DNA of 64,000 nucleotides from Photobacterium chitinilyticum (lineage in GTDB: Bacteria > Pseudomonadota > Gammaproteobacteria > Enterobacterales > Vibrionaceae), in contig NZ_RJLM01000005.1 in the NCBI RefSeq assembly GCF_004104355.1, positions 186,001 through 250,000 on the forward strand, read 5' to 3'. Positions 34,903 through 44,856 of this stretch are shown one piece after another. Both the position numbers and the translations under genes were made by a program. Numbering within the stretch: position 1 is the stretch's first letter; every line of letters starts with the position of its first letter. The notes beneath the pieces were generated by a model, which was not told where the DNA came from, did no database searches, and saw only the letters and a list, made by a program, of their open reading frames with translations.

Positions 34903-34914
34903 TTACGTAAACGT
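34903..34914 (+). promoter_or_regulatory. LiuR-like operator, thiolase-proximal
   Basis: TTACGTAAACGT, followed by CAAG, is the second of two inverted copies. Its distance to the thiolase start (about 80 bases) suits control of the rightward valine-catabolism operon. Confidence 0.8.
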
Positions 34915-34994
34915 CAAGAAATTGGGTCGGCTCTGATTATCTTTGAAGGGCTTCAGTTTTAACTGTTATTGCTGTCTTCAGAGAGGGCGAAGTA

Positions 34995-36212
34995 ATGGAT
35001 AAAAACGTTTGGATTGTAGCTGCGCGCCGTACCGCACTTGGGAGTTTTCAGGGGCAGTTTTCCACGTATTCAGCACCCGAATTAGGTCAGTGTGCTATTC
35101 GTGGGGTGCTGGAAGATATTGATCTTGCTCCGTCACTCATTGATGAGGTTTTTATGGGCTGCGTGTTGTCGGCAGGCTGTGGGCAGGCGCCGGCACGGCA
35201 AGCAGCTTTGGGGGCTGGGTTACCTTATTCAGTTGGCTGCACCACGGTGAACAAAGTGTGTGGTTCCGGAATGAAGTCTGTCATGCTCGCAAGTGATTTA
35301 ATTCGTGCAGGTAGTGTCCAGGCAGTGATTGCGGGTGGAATGGAGAGCATGACCAATGCCCCATACTTACAAAAAGAAGCACGAAGCGGGATGCGATTAG
35401 GTCACCGTACTGTCTATGACCATATGTTTCTTGATGGCCTGCAGGACGCCTATGAAGGGCATTTAATGGGGGTTTATGCTCAGCAAGTGGCGGATAAACT
35501 AGGGTTTACACGCGAACAAATGGATCAGTGGGCAGCTATGTCCGTTGAACGCGCTGTCGATGCGCAGCGTAGACATGCCTTTGACAGTGAAATCACTCCT
35601 CTAAAGAAAGAATGCCAGCAAGGTGTTCTGCTTCTTTCCCAAGATGAGCATCCAGGCGAGATTAACGTTGATAAGATTCCCGCCCTCAAACCGGCCTTTG
35701 CCAAAAATGGCACTATTACGGCGGCCAATTCAAGCTCTATTTCTGACGGGGCGGCGGCCCTGTTAATAATGGATGGGGATCTTGCAAATCAACAGGGTTT
35801 TATGCCGCTTGCCATAATAAAAGGTCACGCAACCCATGCTCGGGATCCTGCTGAATTTACCATTGCACCAGTTTCGGCTATCCGCCAGCTTCTCTCTGAT
35901 CTTGAATGGTCTGTTGAAGATGTTGAGTTGTGGGAAATCAACGAAGCCTTTGCGGTTGTAACTCAAATAGCCGTTCAGGAGCTGGGGCTGGATGCTACCA
36001 GGGTTAATGTCCATGGTGGAGCCTGTGCGCTAGGTCATCCGATTGGAGCTAGTGGGGCTAGAATTCTCGTAACACTGATTCATGCACTGAAGCAAAGGCA
36101 AAAAGACATTACCGAAGCTCATTCCTTGAAGGGAGTTGCCTCGTTATGTATCGGGGGAGGAGAAGCTACGGCGATTGCGATCGAAGTTCCTGGTTTTGGA
36201 AGTCCTGTTTAA
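34995..36212 (+). CDS. Acetyl-CoA acetyltransferase (thiolase)
   Basis: The 405-residue thiolase II has nucleophile Cys89 (VNKVCGSGMKS), the His region HGGACALGHPIGASGAR and the C-terminal acid/base Cys in SLCIGGGEATAIA. It would cleave acetoacetyl-CoA, which fits disposal of acetoacetate from the leucine route once CoA is attached. It is the first gene of the rightward operon and sits behind the LiuR-like operator. GAGAGGGCGAAGTA precedes the ATG. Confidence 0.94.
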   Translation: MDKNVWIVAARRTALGSFQGQFSTYSAPELGQCAIRGVLEDIDLAPSLIDEVFMGCVLSAGCGQAPARQAALGAGLPYSVGCTTVNKVCGSGMKSVMLASDLIRAGSVQAVIAGGMESMTNAPYLQKEARSGMRLGHRTVYDHMFLDGLQDAYEGHLMGVYAQQVADKLGFTREQMDQWAAMSVERAVDAQRRHAFDSEITPLKKECQQGVLLLSQDEHPGEINVDKIPALKPAFAKNGTITAANSSSISDGAAALLIMDGDLANQQGFMPLAIIKGHATHARDPAEFTIAPVSAIRQLLSDLEWSVEDVELWEINEAFAVVTQIAVQELGLDATRVNVHGGACALGHPIGASGARILVTLIHALKQRQKDITEAHSLKGVASLCIGGGEATAIAIEVPGFGSPV

Positions 36213-36269
36213 TGCTTTCCACTATAAATCCTCTATTTATATAGGGTGGTAGCGCCCTGAGGAGCAACT

Positions 36270-37763
36270 ATGAACCAACATGTTCCTTTGTATATCGATG
36301 GTAAGTTTCGCCAGTCACAATCATTGCAATGGGTGGATGTAACCAACCCAGCAAAAAATACCGTGATTGCCAAGTTGCCTTGTGCAACAGAGGATGAAAT
36401 TGAAGAGGCTGTTTCCAGTGCCTACGAGGCGTTCAAGTCCTGGAAAGAGGTGCCAGTACCCGAGCGAGCTCGGCTAATGCTGAATTATCAGCATTTACTA
36501 AAAACGCATCACGACGAGATAGCCACATTGCTTTCAAGCGAGACCGGTAAAATTTTTGCCGATGCAAAAGGAGATGTGTGGCGAGGCATTGAAGTGGTTG
36601 AACAGGCAGCCAATATTGCCAGCTTAATGATGGGTGAAACTGTTGAGAATGTAGCAACAGATATTGATACATACTCTATCTTGCAACCGTTGGGAGTATG
36701 CAGTGGGATCACCCCGTTTAATTTCCCGGCGATGATCCCGCTGTGGATGTTTCCATTGGCTATTGCTGCGGGTAACACCTTCGTGCTGAAACCGTCTGAT
36801 CAAGTACCACTTACGTCAATTCGACTGGCAGAACTGTTTGAACAGGCCGGTGCACCAAAAGGTGTACTGCAGATAATCCATGGTCAAAGAGAGCAGGTAG
36901 ACTACTTGCTTACCCATCCTAATATCAGAACCGTTTCTTTTGTCGGCTCTGTTCCTGTTGCACGCCATATCTACCAAACCGGGACTCACCACCTGAAACG
37001 TGTACAGGCATTCGCAGGCGCCAAAAATCATATGGTCGTGATGCCGGATGCTAACAAAGAGCAGGTGATTAATAACCTTGTGGGGTCATCTGTAGGTGCC
37101 GCCGGCCAGCGATGTATGGCGATTTCAGTTGCTGTGCTTGTCGACGGTGCGAAAGAGTGGATTCCCGAATTAAAACAGGCTATGGCAAAAATTCATCCAG
37201 GCGCCTGGGATGATGAGGCTGCTGGTTATGGTCCGTTGATTAGCCAGAAGGCCAAAGATCGGGTATTACGTCTGATTCGGGAAGGGAAAGAGCAAGGCGC
37301 AGTGTGTGGGTTAGACGGTAGCCATTGTGATGTTGAGGGTTATCCCGATGGGAATTGGGTTGGGCCTACACTGTTCAGTGGCGTGACGACGGATATGTCG
37401 ATTTATCAGGAGGAAATATTCGGGCCAGTGCTGATCTGTATTGAGGTTGATACCCTTGAAGAGGCTATTTCCCTTGTTAATGCCAACCCTTATGGCAACG
37501 GTACCTCCATCTTTACTGCTAGTGGCGCTGCTGCGCGCAAGTATCAACATGATATTCAGGTCGGCCAGGTGGGTATTAATGTTCCTATTCCTGTGCCATT
37601 GCCTTTTTTCTCGTTCACCGGGTGGAGGGGGAGCTTTTACGGCGATCTCCATGCGTATGGTAAGCAGGCGGTGCGTTTCTATACCGAAACAAAGACTGTC
37701 ACTTCTCGCTGGTTTGATGATGATATTCCAACCGGACCAAACTTAACGATCCACTTGCGTTAA
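36270..37763 (+). CDS. mmsA: Methylmalonate-semialdehyde dehydrogenase (CoA-acylating)
   Basis: The 497-residue aldehyde dehydrogenase-fold enzyme converts methylmalonate semialdehyde plus CoA and NAD to propionyl-CoA, ending valine breakdown. The catalytic Cys282 lies in [33 protein letters not shown] and [13 protein letters not shown] fit MmsA, and the C-terminal [20 protein letters not shown] is diagnostic of the family. GAGGAGCAACT precedes the ATG, 57 bases after the thiolase stop. Confidence 0.96.
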   Translation: MNQHVPLYIDGKFRQSQSLQWVDVTNPAKNTVIAKLPCATEDEIEEAVSSAYEAFKSWKEVPVPERARLMLNYQHLLKTHHDEIATLLSSETGKIFADAKGDVWRGIEVVEQAANIASLMMGETVENVATDIDTYSILQPLGVCSGITPFNFPAMIPLWMFPLAIAAGNTFVLKPSDQVPLTSIRLAELFEQAGAPKGVLQIIHGQREQVDYLLTHPNIRTVSFVGSVPVARHIYQTGTHHLKRVQAFAGAKNHMVVMPDANKEQVINNLVGSSVGAAGQRCMAISVAVLVDGAKEWIPELKQAMAKIHPGAWDDEAAGYGPLISQKAKDRVLRLIREGKEQGAVCGLDGSHCDVEGYPDGNWVGPTLFSGVTTDMSIYQEEIFGPVLICIEVDTLEEAISLVNANPYGNGTSIFTASGAAARKYQHDIQVGQVGINVPIPVPLPFFSFTGWRGSFYGDLHAYGKQAVRFYTETKTVTSRWFDDDIPTGPNLTIHLR

Positions 37764-37822
37764 GAGCAAAGTGTTAAGAGAGAGGTTAAGAAAGGGCTAA
37801 GGAAAAGTGAAGGGAGAAGCTA

Positions 37823-38992
37823 ATGGACTTTGAGTTGAATGAAGAACAGCGGGCTTTTGCTGAAACTGCTCATCAGTTTGCCAGTGAGCGATTAGCGCCG
37901 TTGGCTGCTGAATGGGATGAGAAACAAATCTTTCCTAAAGACATGTTAAGAGAAGCGGGCGAGCTGGGCTTTTTGAGCTTATACGTCCCGCAAGAACAAG
38001 GAGGCCTTGGTCTCAGCCGGCTTGACGCATCAATTATATTTGAACAGCTTGCAATGGGGTGTACTTCGACGACAGCGTTTATGACTATTCATAATATGGT
38101 TTGCTGGATGATTGCCTCATTTGCGACGGAGCAGGCGAAAGTACATTACTGTCCTAAGCTACTGACCGGTGAATGGTTGGCTTCTTATTGTCTGACCGAA
38201 GCCAATGCTGGATCAGATGCTGCATCACTAACAACGAGTGCTGTAAAAAAGGGTGACCACTATATTCTTAACGGTGCCAAGGCGTTTATTTCCGGAGCCG
38301 GTGAGACTGACGTGCTGGTGGTAATGGCAAGGACTGGCGGTGAGGGAAATAAGGCTACCGGAGCAAGTGGTATTTCTGCCTTTATTGTTCCGGCAGAGGC
38401 TGGTGGAATTAGCTATGGACGGAAAGAGCTCAAAATGGGTTGGAACAGCCAGCCGACTCGTGCCGTGACGTTTGAAAATGTAGAAGTGCCTGCAACTAAC
38501 CTGCTTGGTGATGAAGGGGAAGGGTTTAAGTTTGCCATGAAGGGGCTAGATGGCGGTCGGATTAATATTGCGACCTGTTCTATAGGTACTGCCCAGCAGG
38601 CACTTGATCAAGCAAAGCAATACGTTACTGAGCGTAAGCAGTTTGGTCGGGCTTTGTCTCAGTTCCAGTCTGTTCAGTTTAAACTTGCTGATATGGCAAC
38701 GGAGCTGGTTGCAGCCAGACAGCTGGTTCGCTACGCCTCTAGCAAGCTTGACCGAAGAGATCCGGAAGCAACCGCATACTGCGCGATGGCGAAACGATTT
38801 GCAACAGATATTGGGTTCAAGGTCTGTGATGAGGCTCTTCAGTTATATGGCGGATACGGTTATATCAAAGAGTATCCGTTGGAACGACATTTTCGTGACG
38901 TACGTGTTCACCAGATATTGGAAGGAACCAATGAGATCATGAGGCTCATTATTTCACGCCGGGTACTGACAGAGGGAACAGAGTTGCTCTAA
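37823..38992 (+). CDS. Acyl-CoA dehydrogenase, probably isobutyryl-CoA specific
   Basis: This FAD-dependent dehydrogenase has 389 residues. It shows LTEANAGSDAASLTTSAVKK, KMGWNSQPTRAVTFENVEVP and QLYGGYGYIKEYPLERHFRD. The C-terminal segment HQILEGTNEIMRLIISR belongs to the short-chain acyl-CoA dehydrogenase group. Lying between mmsA and the crotonase genes, it most likely oxidises isobutyryl-CoA to methacrylyl-CoA. Substrate specificity is inferred from context. Confidence 0.92.
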   Translation: MDFELNEEQRAFAETAHQFASERLAPLAAEWDEKQIFPKDMLREAGELGFLSLYVPQEQGGLGLSRLDASIIFEQLAMGCTSTTAFMTIHNMVCWMIASFATEQAKVHYCPKLLTGEWLASYCLTEANAGSDAASLTTSAVKKGDHYILNGAKAFISGAGETDVLVVMARTGGEGNKATGASGISAFIVPAEAGGISYGRKELKMGWNSQPTRAVTFENVEVPATNLLGDEGEGFKFAMKGLDGGRINIATCSIGTAQQALDQAKQYVTERKQFGRALSQFQSVQFKLADMATELVAARQLVRYASSKLDRRDPEATAYCAMAKRFATDIGFKVCDEALQLYGGYGYIKEYPLERHFRDVRVHQILEGTNEIMRLIISRRVLTEGTELL

Positions 38993-39038
38993 TTCAATCT
39001 GATGCGGTTTTAATCCAATAATCACAAAGGAAGCCATT

Positions 39039-39821
39039 ATGCCTGACGACAATGCGATTTTGGTCGACATCGACAGCCATGTTGCCGTGCTTACCATGAA
39101 TAATGCGCCAGCCAATACCTGGACGGCAGAAAGCCTGATACAGCTTAGAAAGATAATCGAAATCTTGAACAAAGATAAAAATGTTTACGCCTTGGTAATC
39201 ACAGGCCAGGGGGAAAAGTTTTTCTCTGCGGGTGCCGATCTAAAATTGTTCGCAAATGGTGATAAGGCCATTGCTGTCGAAATGGCTCAGTGTTTTGGTA
39301 GGGCATTTGAAACCTTGTCGGCCTTCCGTGGGGTATCTATCGCTGCGATTAATGGCTTCGCCATGGGAGGCGGGCTTGAAGTTGCATTGGCCTGTGATAT
39401 TCGAATAGCAGAGGCGCATGTCGAAATGGCACTGCCAGAAGCCAAGGTCGGTTTGTTGCCTTGCGCTGGAGGGACACAGAACCTTACTTGGCTTGTGGGG
39501 GAAGGTTGGGCTAAGCGGATGATATTGTGCGGGGAAAGGGTGAACGCCTCTCAAGGGCTTGAAATTGGTTTGGTCGAAGAAGTTGTTGCATCCGGACAAG
39601 GGCTTGAGGTTGCAATGAAAGTCGCCGGTTCTGTTGCCAATCAGTCTCCCTCATCAGTGAGCGCGTGTAAGCAGCTGATCCAAAATTGCCGACAAGCCCC
39701 TCTCGAGCATGGTTTGATGAAAGAACGTGAATTGTTCGTTCAGTTATTTGACACGGAAGATCAAACGGAAGGTGTCAATGCGTTTTTGGAAAAGCGCCCT
39801 CCTCAGTGGAAGAACAAGTAA
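39039..39821 (+). CDS. Enoyl-CoA hydratase
   Basis: The 260-residue crotonase has oxyanion-hole motifs GEKFFSAGADLKLF and INGFAMGGGLEVALACDIRI, a glutamate in LPEAKVGLLPCAGGTQNL and the C-terminal EKRPPQWKNK. In this operon it would hydrate methacrylyl-CoA to 3-hydroxyisobutyryl-CoA. AAAGGAAG lies before the ATG. It falls between the dehydrogenase and the thioesterase-type crotonase. Confidence 0.93.
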   Translation: MPDDNAILVDIDSHVAVLTMNNAPANTWTAESLIQLRKIIEILNKDKNVYALVITGQGEKFFSAGADLKLFANGDKAIAVEMAQCFGRAFETLSAFRGVSIAAINGFAMGGGLEVALACDIRIAEAHVEMALPEAKVGLLPCAGGTQNLTWLVGEGWAKRMILCGERVNASQGLEIGLVEEVVASGQGLEVAMKVAGSVANQSPSSVSACKQLIQNCRQAPLEHGLMKERELFVQLFDTEDQTEGVNAFLEKRPPQWKNK

Positions 39822-39875
39822 CCTGATAATGAGATAACTTGAAAATAGATGCTTGGTAAAGCGAGGGGTGGCGAA

Positions 39876-41069
39876 GTGGAGATTGGCAAAGTAAATTTTA
39901 GTGAGTTGGATTGCACCTTCGGAGGGAAAATTGGTGTCGCTGAGTTAGATAATCCAGCCTCACTCAATGCACTGACATTGGATATGCTCAAACAGCTAAA
40001 GGCAAAGTTGGAGCAATGGGAAAGCAATGAGCATATTGTTTGCATTTTTTTGCATAGTGTTGGTGATAAGGCGTTTTGTGCCGGCGGTGACGTACGTACT
40101 ATGTATCAAATGATGCACGCTGCGTCTGAACTAAAAGAACCAGCAGATGATGCAGCAAAGAATTTTCTCACTGACTATTTTACTGTTGAGTACGGCTGCG
40201 ACTATCTGATTCATCGTTATAGCAAGCCTGTGATTGTCTGGGGAGAGGGGATAATCATGGGGGGCGGTATGGGGCTGTATATTGGTGCGAGCCATCGAGT
40301 AACAACGCCATCTTCTCGTCTGGCAATGCCCGAGATCAGTATCGGGTTATATCCTGATGTCGGCGGCACTTGGTTTCTCAACCATCTTCCTTCCGGTATC
40401 GGGCTTTTCCTCGGCCTGACAGGCGCTCAGATCAATGCCAGCGATGCGCTCGGCTTAGAGCTAACGGAGCATGTATTGATGCCTGCTGAAAAGCAGCTTG
40501 TGCTTGATAAGTTACAGGGTAGCACTTGGTTGGTAGGTGAAGACAATCATTCTCTAAACGATGCTAAGATCCATACTCAGAATCACACCCAGAACCACGC
40601 TATTATTACCGAGCTACTGAGAGGCCAAGAGCAAGCTGCTATCTCTCACTATCCTGCCAGTCAGATGAACCCTTATTACTCCCAAATCCTGGCGGCCTGT
40701 ATTGGTTCTAGTTTAGCGGAAGTATATCGACAGATTGAAGCGATAAATGGTGTGGGCCGGTGGCTTGAACAAGCAAAAAAAACACTAAGAGAAGGAAGCT
40801 CGATCTCGGCTAGCATTTGCTTTAGGCAGATCACTCAGTATCAGCACTTGTCGCTGGAAGACTGCTTCCGGCTTGAACTGAGTCTTTCTGTCAGAAGCGG
40901 CTTGCTGGGGGAGTTTGAAGAAGGTGTCAGAGCAAGGTTGATTGATAAGTGCGGTCAACCTAACTGGATGTACAGAACACCTGAAGATGTTGAACAGAGT
41001 GTGATAGACGCGCTGTTTACGTCGTTGTGGACAGAGCAAGAACACCCATTAGCCAAATTAGGGACCTAG
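39876..41069 (+). CDS. 3-hydroxyisobutyryl-CoA hydrolase
   Basis: The protein has about 397 residues and belongs to the crotonase superfamily but is longer than hydratases. KAFCAGGDVRTMY, WGEGIIMGGGMGLYIGASHR and MPEISIGLYPDVGGTWFLN are characteristic of 3-hydroxyisobutyryl-CoA hydrolase, with the key Glu and Asp in the last motif. It releases free 3-hydroxyisobutyrate for MmsB. I prefer GTG 39876, behind GAGGGG, because the in-frame ATG at 39849 has no clear ribosome site. With ATG the protein has 406 residues. Confidence 0.92.
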   Translation: MEIGKVNFSELDCTFGGKIGVAELDNPASLNALTLDMLKQLKAKLEQWESNEHIVCIFLHSVGDKAFCAGGDVRTMYQMMHAASELKEPADDAAKNFLTDYFTVEYGCDYLIHRYSKPVIVWGEGIIMGGGMGLYIGASHRVTTPSSRLAMPEISIGLYPDVGGTWFLNHLPSGIGLFLGLTGAQINASDALGLELTEHVLMPAEKQLVLDKLQGSTWLVGEDNHSLNDAKIHTQNHTQNHAIITELLRGQEQAAISHYPASQMNPYYSQILAACIGSSLAEVYRQIEAINGVGRWLEQAKKTLREGSSISASICFRQITQYQHLSLEDCFRLELSLSVRSGLLGEFEEGVRARLIDKCGQPNWMYRTPEDVEQSVIDALFTSLWTEQEHPLAKLGT

Positions 41070-41163
41070 TATTTAGTGCCGAATACTTTTTGGTATCCAA
41101 TATGTAGATTTCTAGCACCAATCATGATCTGAACCCACATTACAGCCATACAGGAGATTTGCC

Positions 41164-42072
41164 ATGAACACCATTGCGTTTATCGGGTTGGGTAACATGG
41201 GTAGCCCAATGGCCAAAAATTTATTGCAAGCAGGTTGTAAGGTTAGAGTCTTTGATTTAAATGCAGATGCAGCGAAGCAGCTTGAAAGTGACGGTGCTTA
41301 CGTTGCAGCATCGCCAGAAGAGGTTGTGAAAGGCGTAGATACTGTTATCACAATGCTTCCTGCTGGCGAGCATGTCCGTGCAGTGTATCTTGGTGATCAT
41401 CATGGCGGTGTCGGTCTGCTCAATCTTGTTTCTGAACACACCTTTTTGATTGATTCCTCAACGATAGATCCTGCATCCGCTCGTCTGGTGGCAGCAGAGG
41501 CAACCAAAAAGGGCTTGGACTTTGTTGATGCGCCTGTTTCAGGTGGGGTTGCAGGAGCGAAAGCCGCAACTCTTACTTTTATTGTTGGCGGTACAGATGA
41601 AGGGTTTGAGGCAGCACGGAACATCCTAAAATATGTGGGAAAAAATATTTTCCATGCTGGCAAAGCCGGGGATGGGCAAATGGCTAAAATCTGCAACAAT
41701 CTAATGTTGGGGATTTTGATGTCAGGTACGTGTGAGGCGCTGAGTCTGGGTATTGATAACGGTCTTGATCCAAAGGTTCTTTCAGACATTATGCTGCAAA
41801 GTTCTGGACGAAACTGGACATTGGAACTGTATAACCCTTGCCCGGGAGTGATGGAAAGTGTACCTGCCAATAACGCCTATCAACCCGGTTTTATGAGCAA
41901 GTTGATGCTAAAAGATCTTGGTTTAGGCGTTGATGCAGCATTGCATAGCCAGTCGGCTATCCCTATGGGGACATTGGCTCGTAATCTATACGCCTTTCAC
42001 AATGCAAGAGGCAATGAGCTGCTGGATTTCTCCAGTATGTTCGAGTTTTATCGCGAAAAGAATAAGCGTTGA
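41164..42072 (+). CDS. mmsB: 3-hydroxyisobutyrate dehydrogenase
   Basis: The NAD-dependent enzyme oxidises 3-hydroxyisobutyrate to methylmalonate semialdehyde, the substrate of MmsA. Its 302 residues show FIGLGNMGSPMAKNLLQAG (Rossmann), the substrate-binding DAPVSGGVAGAKAATL and the catalytic lysine in GDGQMAKICNN. CAGGAGATTTGCC precedes the ATG, 95 bases after the hydrolase. Confidence 0.96.
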   Translation: MNTIAFIGLGNMGSPMAKNLLQAGCKVRVFDLNADAAKQLESDGAYVAASPEEVVKGVDTVITMLPAGEHVRAVYLGDHHGGVGLLNLVSEHTFLIDSSTIDPASARLVAAEATKKGLDFVDAPVSGGVAGAKAATLTFIVGGTDEGFEAARNILKYVGKNIFHAGKAGDGQMAKICNNLMLGILMSGTCEALSLGIDNGLDPKVLSDIMLQSSGRNWTLELYNPCPGVMESVPANNAYQPGFMSKLMLKDLGLGVDAALHSQSAIPMGTLARNLYAFHNARGNELLDFSSMFEFYREKNKR

Positions 42073-42087
42073 TAAATTGGGGGGCAT

Positions 42088-42846
42088 ATGGATTTGAAGC
42101 AAAGTGTAATCGCTATTACGGGAGCCGGACAGGGACTGGGCCAAATGATGGCCGTAACGTTGGCACAAGCAGGAGCCGATCTTGCACTCATTGATGTGAA
42201 TGACAGTAGTTTGAAGCAAACCCAGGTACAATGCCAAATGTTGAGTGCGAAGGCCCTGACCTACAAAGTTGATGTGACTAATGAAGCTGAGGTTGAGAGG
42301 GGTTTTGTAAAGATTGTTGATGATTTTGGCCAGTTAAACGGTCTTATCAATAATGCTGGAGTACTACGTGATGGTTTGCTGGTCAAACAAAAGGAAGGGG
42401 GTCTGAGTAAGATGTCGCTTGAGCAGTTCAATACTGTGATAGATGTAAATGTGACAGGGACATTCCTTTGTGGACGTGAGGCGGCTTTGCAGATGATCAC
42501 ATCCGATAGCCAGGGAGTGATCATCAATATTTCAAGTGTAGCCCGGGCGGGGAATATTGGGCAGACCAATTATTCAGCTTCAAAAGCAGCTGTGGCAACA
42601 ATGGCGGTATGCTGGGCTAAAGAACTTGGGCGCTATGGTATTCGCTCGGCGGCTATTGCGCCGGGCATTGTACAGACTGCGATGGCGGATCAATTAAAAC
42701 CAGAAGCGATTGACCGGCTGAAAAAAATGATCCCTGTTGGTCGGATGGGAGAAGCGAGTGAAATCGCAGATGCTGTTAAGTATATTCTGGAAAATGATTA
42801 CTTCACCGGCAGGGTGCTGGAAGTCGACGGCGGCATGAGGATGTAG
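42088..42846 (+). CDS. SDR-family oxidoreductase
   Basis: This 252-residue classical short-chain dehydrogenase has the glycine-rich TGAGQGLGQ, NNAGVL, the catalytic Ser in ISSVARAG and the Tyr-x3-Lys in YSASKAAV. The C-terminal RVLEVDGGMRM is FabG-like. It is the last gene of the valine operon, 15 bases after mmsB, and ends before a terminator. The substrate is likely a hydroxyacyl-CoA from branched-chain catabolism, but the sequence does not settle it. Confidence 0.92.
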   Translation: MDLKQSVIAITGAGQGLGQMMAVTLAQAGADLALIDVNDSSLKQTQVQCQMLSAKALTYKVDVTNEAEVERGFVKIVDDFGQLNGLINNAGVLRDGLLVKQKEGGLSKMSLEQFNTVIDVNVTGTFLCGREAALQMITSDSQGVIINISSVARAGNIGQTNYSASKAAVATMAVCWAKELGRYGIRSAAIAPGIVQTAMADQLKPEAIDRLKKMIPVGRMGEASEIADAVKYILENDYFTGRVLEVDGGMRM

Positions 42847-42897
42847 CTCTAGTTTCATCGAAAGGATTGTTATAGAACGTGTTGGTATAGAAAGCAA

Positions 42898-42922
42898 AAC
42901 GCCTGATTCTATGTCAGGCGTT
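42898..42922. terminator. Terminator-like hairpin ending the valine operon
   Basis: AACGCCTGA (42898-42906) pairs with TCAGGCGTT (42914-42922) around a seven-base loop. There is no long T-run on the plus strand, but the upstream AAAAC would give T on the minus strand for the converging NUDIX gene. Confidence 0.6.
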
Positions 42923-43010
42923 AGAGCGGCTCTAGTTAGCTGGTGGGCAAGGTGCCACAACCTAGGTTGAATATCGAGTATTTGTTTTCGGGAGTATCTG
43001 TGACTCACGA

Positions 43011-43526
43011 CTAAAGGAACTTCAGCGTACGTGCTTTTAAAAATGCTGACAGCGTCTTTGAGTCCTGAATCTCCCCATTTGCTACTTTCGCTTCAAATTC
43101 TTGGATGGAAAGTGTGACAACCTCTATGATCTCGTCATCATCCAGTTCTCCGTCACATTCTGACAACTCTTTGGCAAGGAAAAGGTACTGAACTTCATCA
43201 CAAAAACCCGGAACAGGGAGCAATTCACCAAGGTTTTGCCATTGCTCAGCTTGTAGCTGAACTTCTTCAGCCAGCTCTCGTTTTGCACAGGCCGGAATAT
43301 CTTCCTGGCTTTCGAGTGTTCCTGCTGGGAACTCCAAGATCCACTTTTGAATGGCGGGACGGTATTGACGGACCATCACGAGTTCACCACCATCGGTCAC
43401 AGGGACGATAACTACGGCACCTGGATGTTTGACTGTCGTAAACTCTATATGTCGGCCATCGGGCAAAGTTTGTGTCGTCTGCTCGACAGAAAAGCATTTC
43501 CATTGGCACAGCGTTTTCGTTTTCAT
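43011..43526 (-). CDS. NUDIX hydrolase, ADP-ribose pyrophosphatase-like
   Basis: The 171-residue protein has a full Nudix box (GTLESQEDIPACAKRELAEE), preceded by KWILEFPA and followed by LLPVPGFCDEVQYLFLAKEL, as in ADP-sugar pyrophosphatases of the NudF/YqfO-neighbour type. It would hydrolyse ADP-ribose or related nucleoside diphosphate sugars using magnesium. It is a single gene convergent with the valine operon. Confidence 0.9.
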   Translation of the reverse strand: MKTKTLCQWKCFSVEQTTQTLPDGRHIEFTTVKHPGAVVIVPVTDGGELVMVRQYRPAIQKWILEFPAGTLESQEDIPACAKRELAEEVQLQAEQWQNLGELLPVPGFCDEVQYLFLAKELSECDGELDDDEIIEVVTLSIQEFEAKVANGEIQDSKTLSAFLKARTLKFL

Positions 43527-43664
43527 AGGAAGTCATCATCACGGGTAAACAAGCGTTTGAGGATAGTAGCATATGTTTGTAACTTCGCTTTAATCCATGT
43601 TATCAATCGCTTGGTTTTCCTAGTTATTCACTGCTATTTGGTTTTGTCTCATATCCAAGCAATC

Positions 43665-44600
43665 TTAAGATAAGAATGACTTCAAGAGCCTGGTCACTAA
43701 TTCAGGCTGTTCGTTGGTAACGCCATGTCCTGTTTCAGGGATAACAACAATTGATGAGTTAATATGTTCACTCAGTTCAATGCCGTTCTTAAGAGGAAAA
43801 ATCTGATCATTGTCGCCCCAAATCAACATACTCGGCGGCAAGTTGGCTACAGGATACTGGTTTATTCGCTCTCTGTCGTTAACAAGGCTTTGAATCAAAG
43901 CTATTTTTTCATTCTGCCATGGGGCAAAATAACTTTGATAAATCTGATCGGCGATAAAGTCGGGCATGCGTTTCTTTTCATAAAAAACATGGTCAAATAA
44001 ACGGCGCACTCCAAGGCTATTCTGTGGTACGAATAACTCTTCAGGTTTATCGACGTTTGCACGTATACAGAGTTGTGCCAAATCGTCATCGTTGAAGAGT
44101 GGACCTGGGCTGGCAATAATGACTGACTTATCAATCCGTTCTGGTGTCATCATCATGCTGTAAGTCACAAAGCCGCCATAGGAGATCCCGGCAACATTTA
44201 CTTTGTCTATCTTCAGTGAGTCTAAAATTTGCCATATAGCGTTGGTCTGCGTAGTTAGATTTGGCGTACTGTGGCTGTATGAGTCACCAAACCAAGCAAG
44301 ATCGGGAGCAATCACCATGTAGTCTTTATTTAGCTCCAGCATCTCCTTTTTCCAGGTTGATATTGCAGTACCGCCAAACCCGTGGATCAACAATAAGGGC
44401 TTTCCTGTGCCACCCACCCAATATTTCATTACACCGCCATCGGCGAGAGGAAAGTATTGCTCCGAGTAGCCGGCTTCCTCAAGGCTCTGTTTATCTTGTT
44501 CTGCTTTCCAACCAACAATCTCGCAGCCGGTAATAGCAAAGAGCAAAATGAAGAGTACTAACAGCTGGCGGTAAAGATTGAATTTCGGGAGTCTAGTCAT
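43665..44600 (-). CDS. Alpha/beta-hydrolase lipoprotein
   Basis: The 311-residue protein has a lipoprotein signal peptide (LLVLFILLFAITGC, acylated Cys26) and an alpha/beta-hydrolase fold: oxyanion HGFGG, nucleophile Ser in GISYGGF, acid Asp in WGDNDQIFP and His in ETGHGV. It should sit in the envelope facing the periplasm. Such proteins are esterases, lipases or C-C hydrolases, and the substrate is unknown. Ile at the +2 to +4 residues (C-EIV) gives no inner-membrane retention Asp, so outer-membrane sorting is likely. Confidence 0.88.
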   Translation of the reverse strand: MTRLPKFNLYRQLLVLFILLFAITGCEIVGWKAEQDKQSLEEAGYSEQYFPLADGGVMKYWVGGTGKPLLLIHGFGGTAISTWKKEMLELNKDYMVIAPDLAWFGDSYSHSTPNLTTQTNAIWQILDSLKIDKVNVAGISYGGFVTYSMMMTPERIDKSVIIASPGPLFNDDDLAQLCIRANVDKPEELFVPQNSLGVRRLFDHVFYEKKRMPDFIADQIYQSYFAPWQNEKIALIQSLVNDRERINQYPVANLPPSMLIWGDNDQIFPLKNGIELSEHINSSIVVIPETGHGVTNEQPELVTRLLKSFLS

Positions 44601-44856
44601 CAGTCAGATTGATCTTATTAATATGGGAAGCTTATTGTACACCGTTCCATTGATGGTGTCTTCTTAACCTTACGTTGACTACTATAAGCTAACGTCTCGA
44701 AGTATTGAGTAGGATTGGGGTGATTTGTCTTCGGTATTTCAATAATAAAATGTAAATTAATCGTGTCGTATATATATGTATTGGTAGAAATATATACTAT
44801 TAATTATGTTGATATAGCAAAGTTGGTTTGATGAGGATTTTCACAGGGAGACACAC

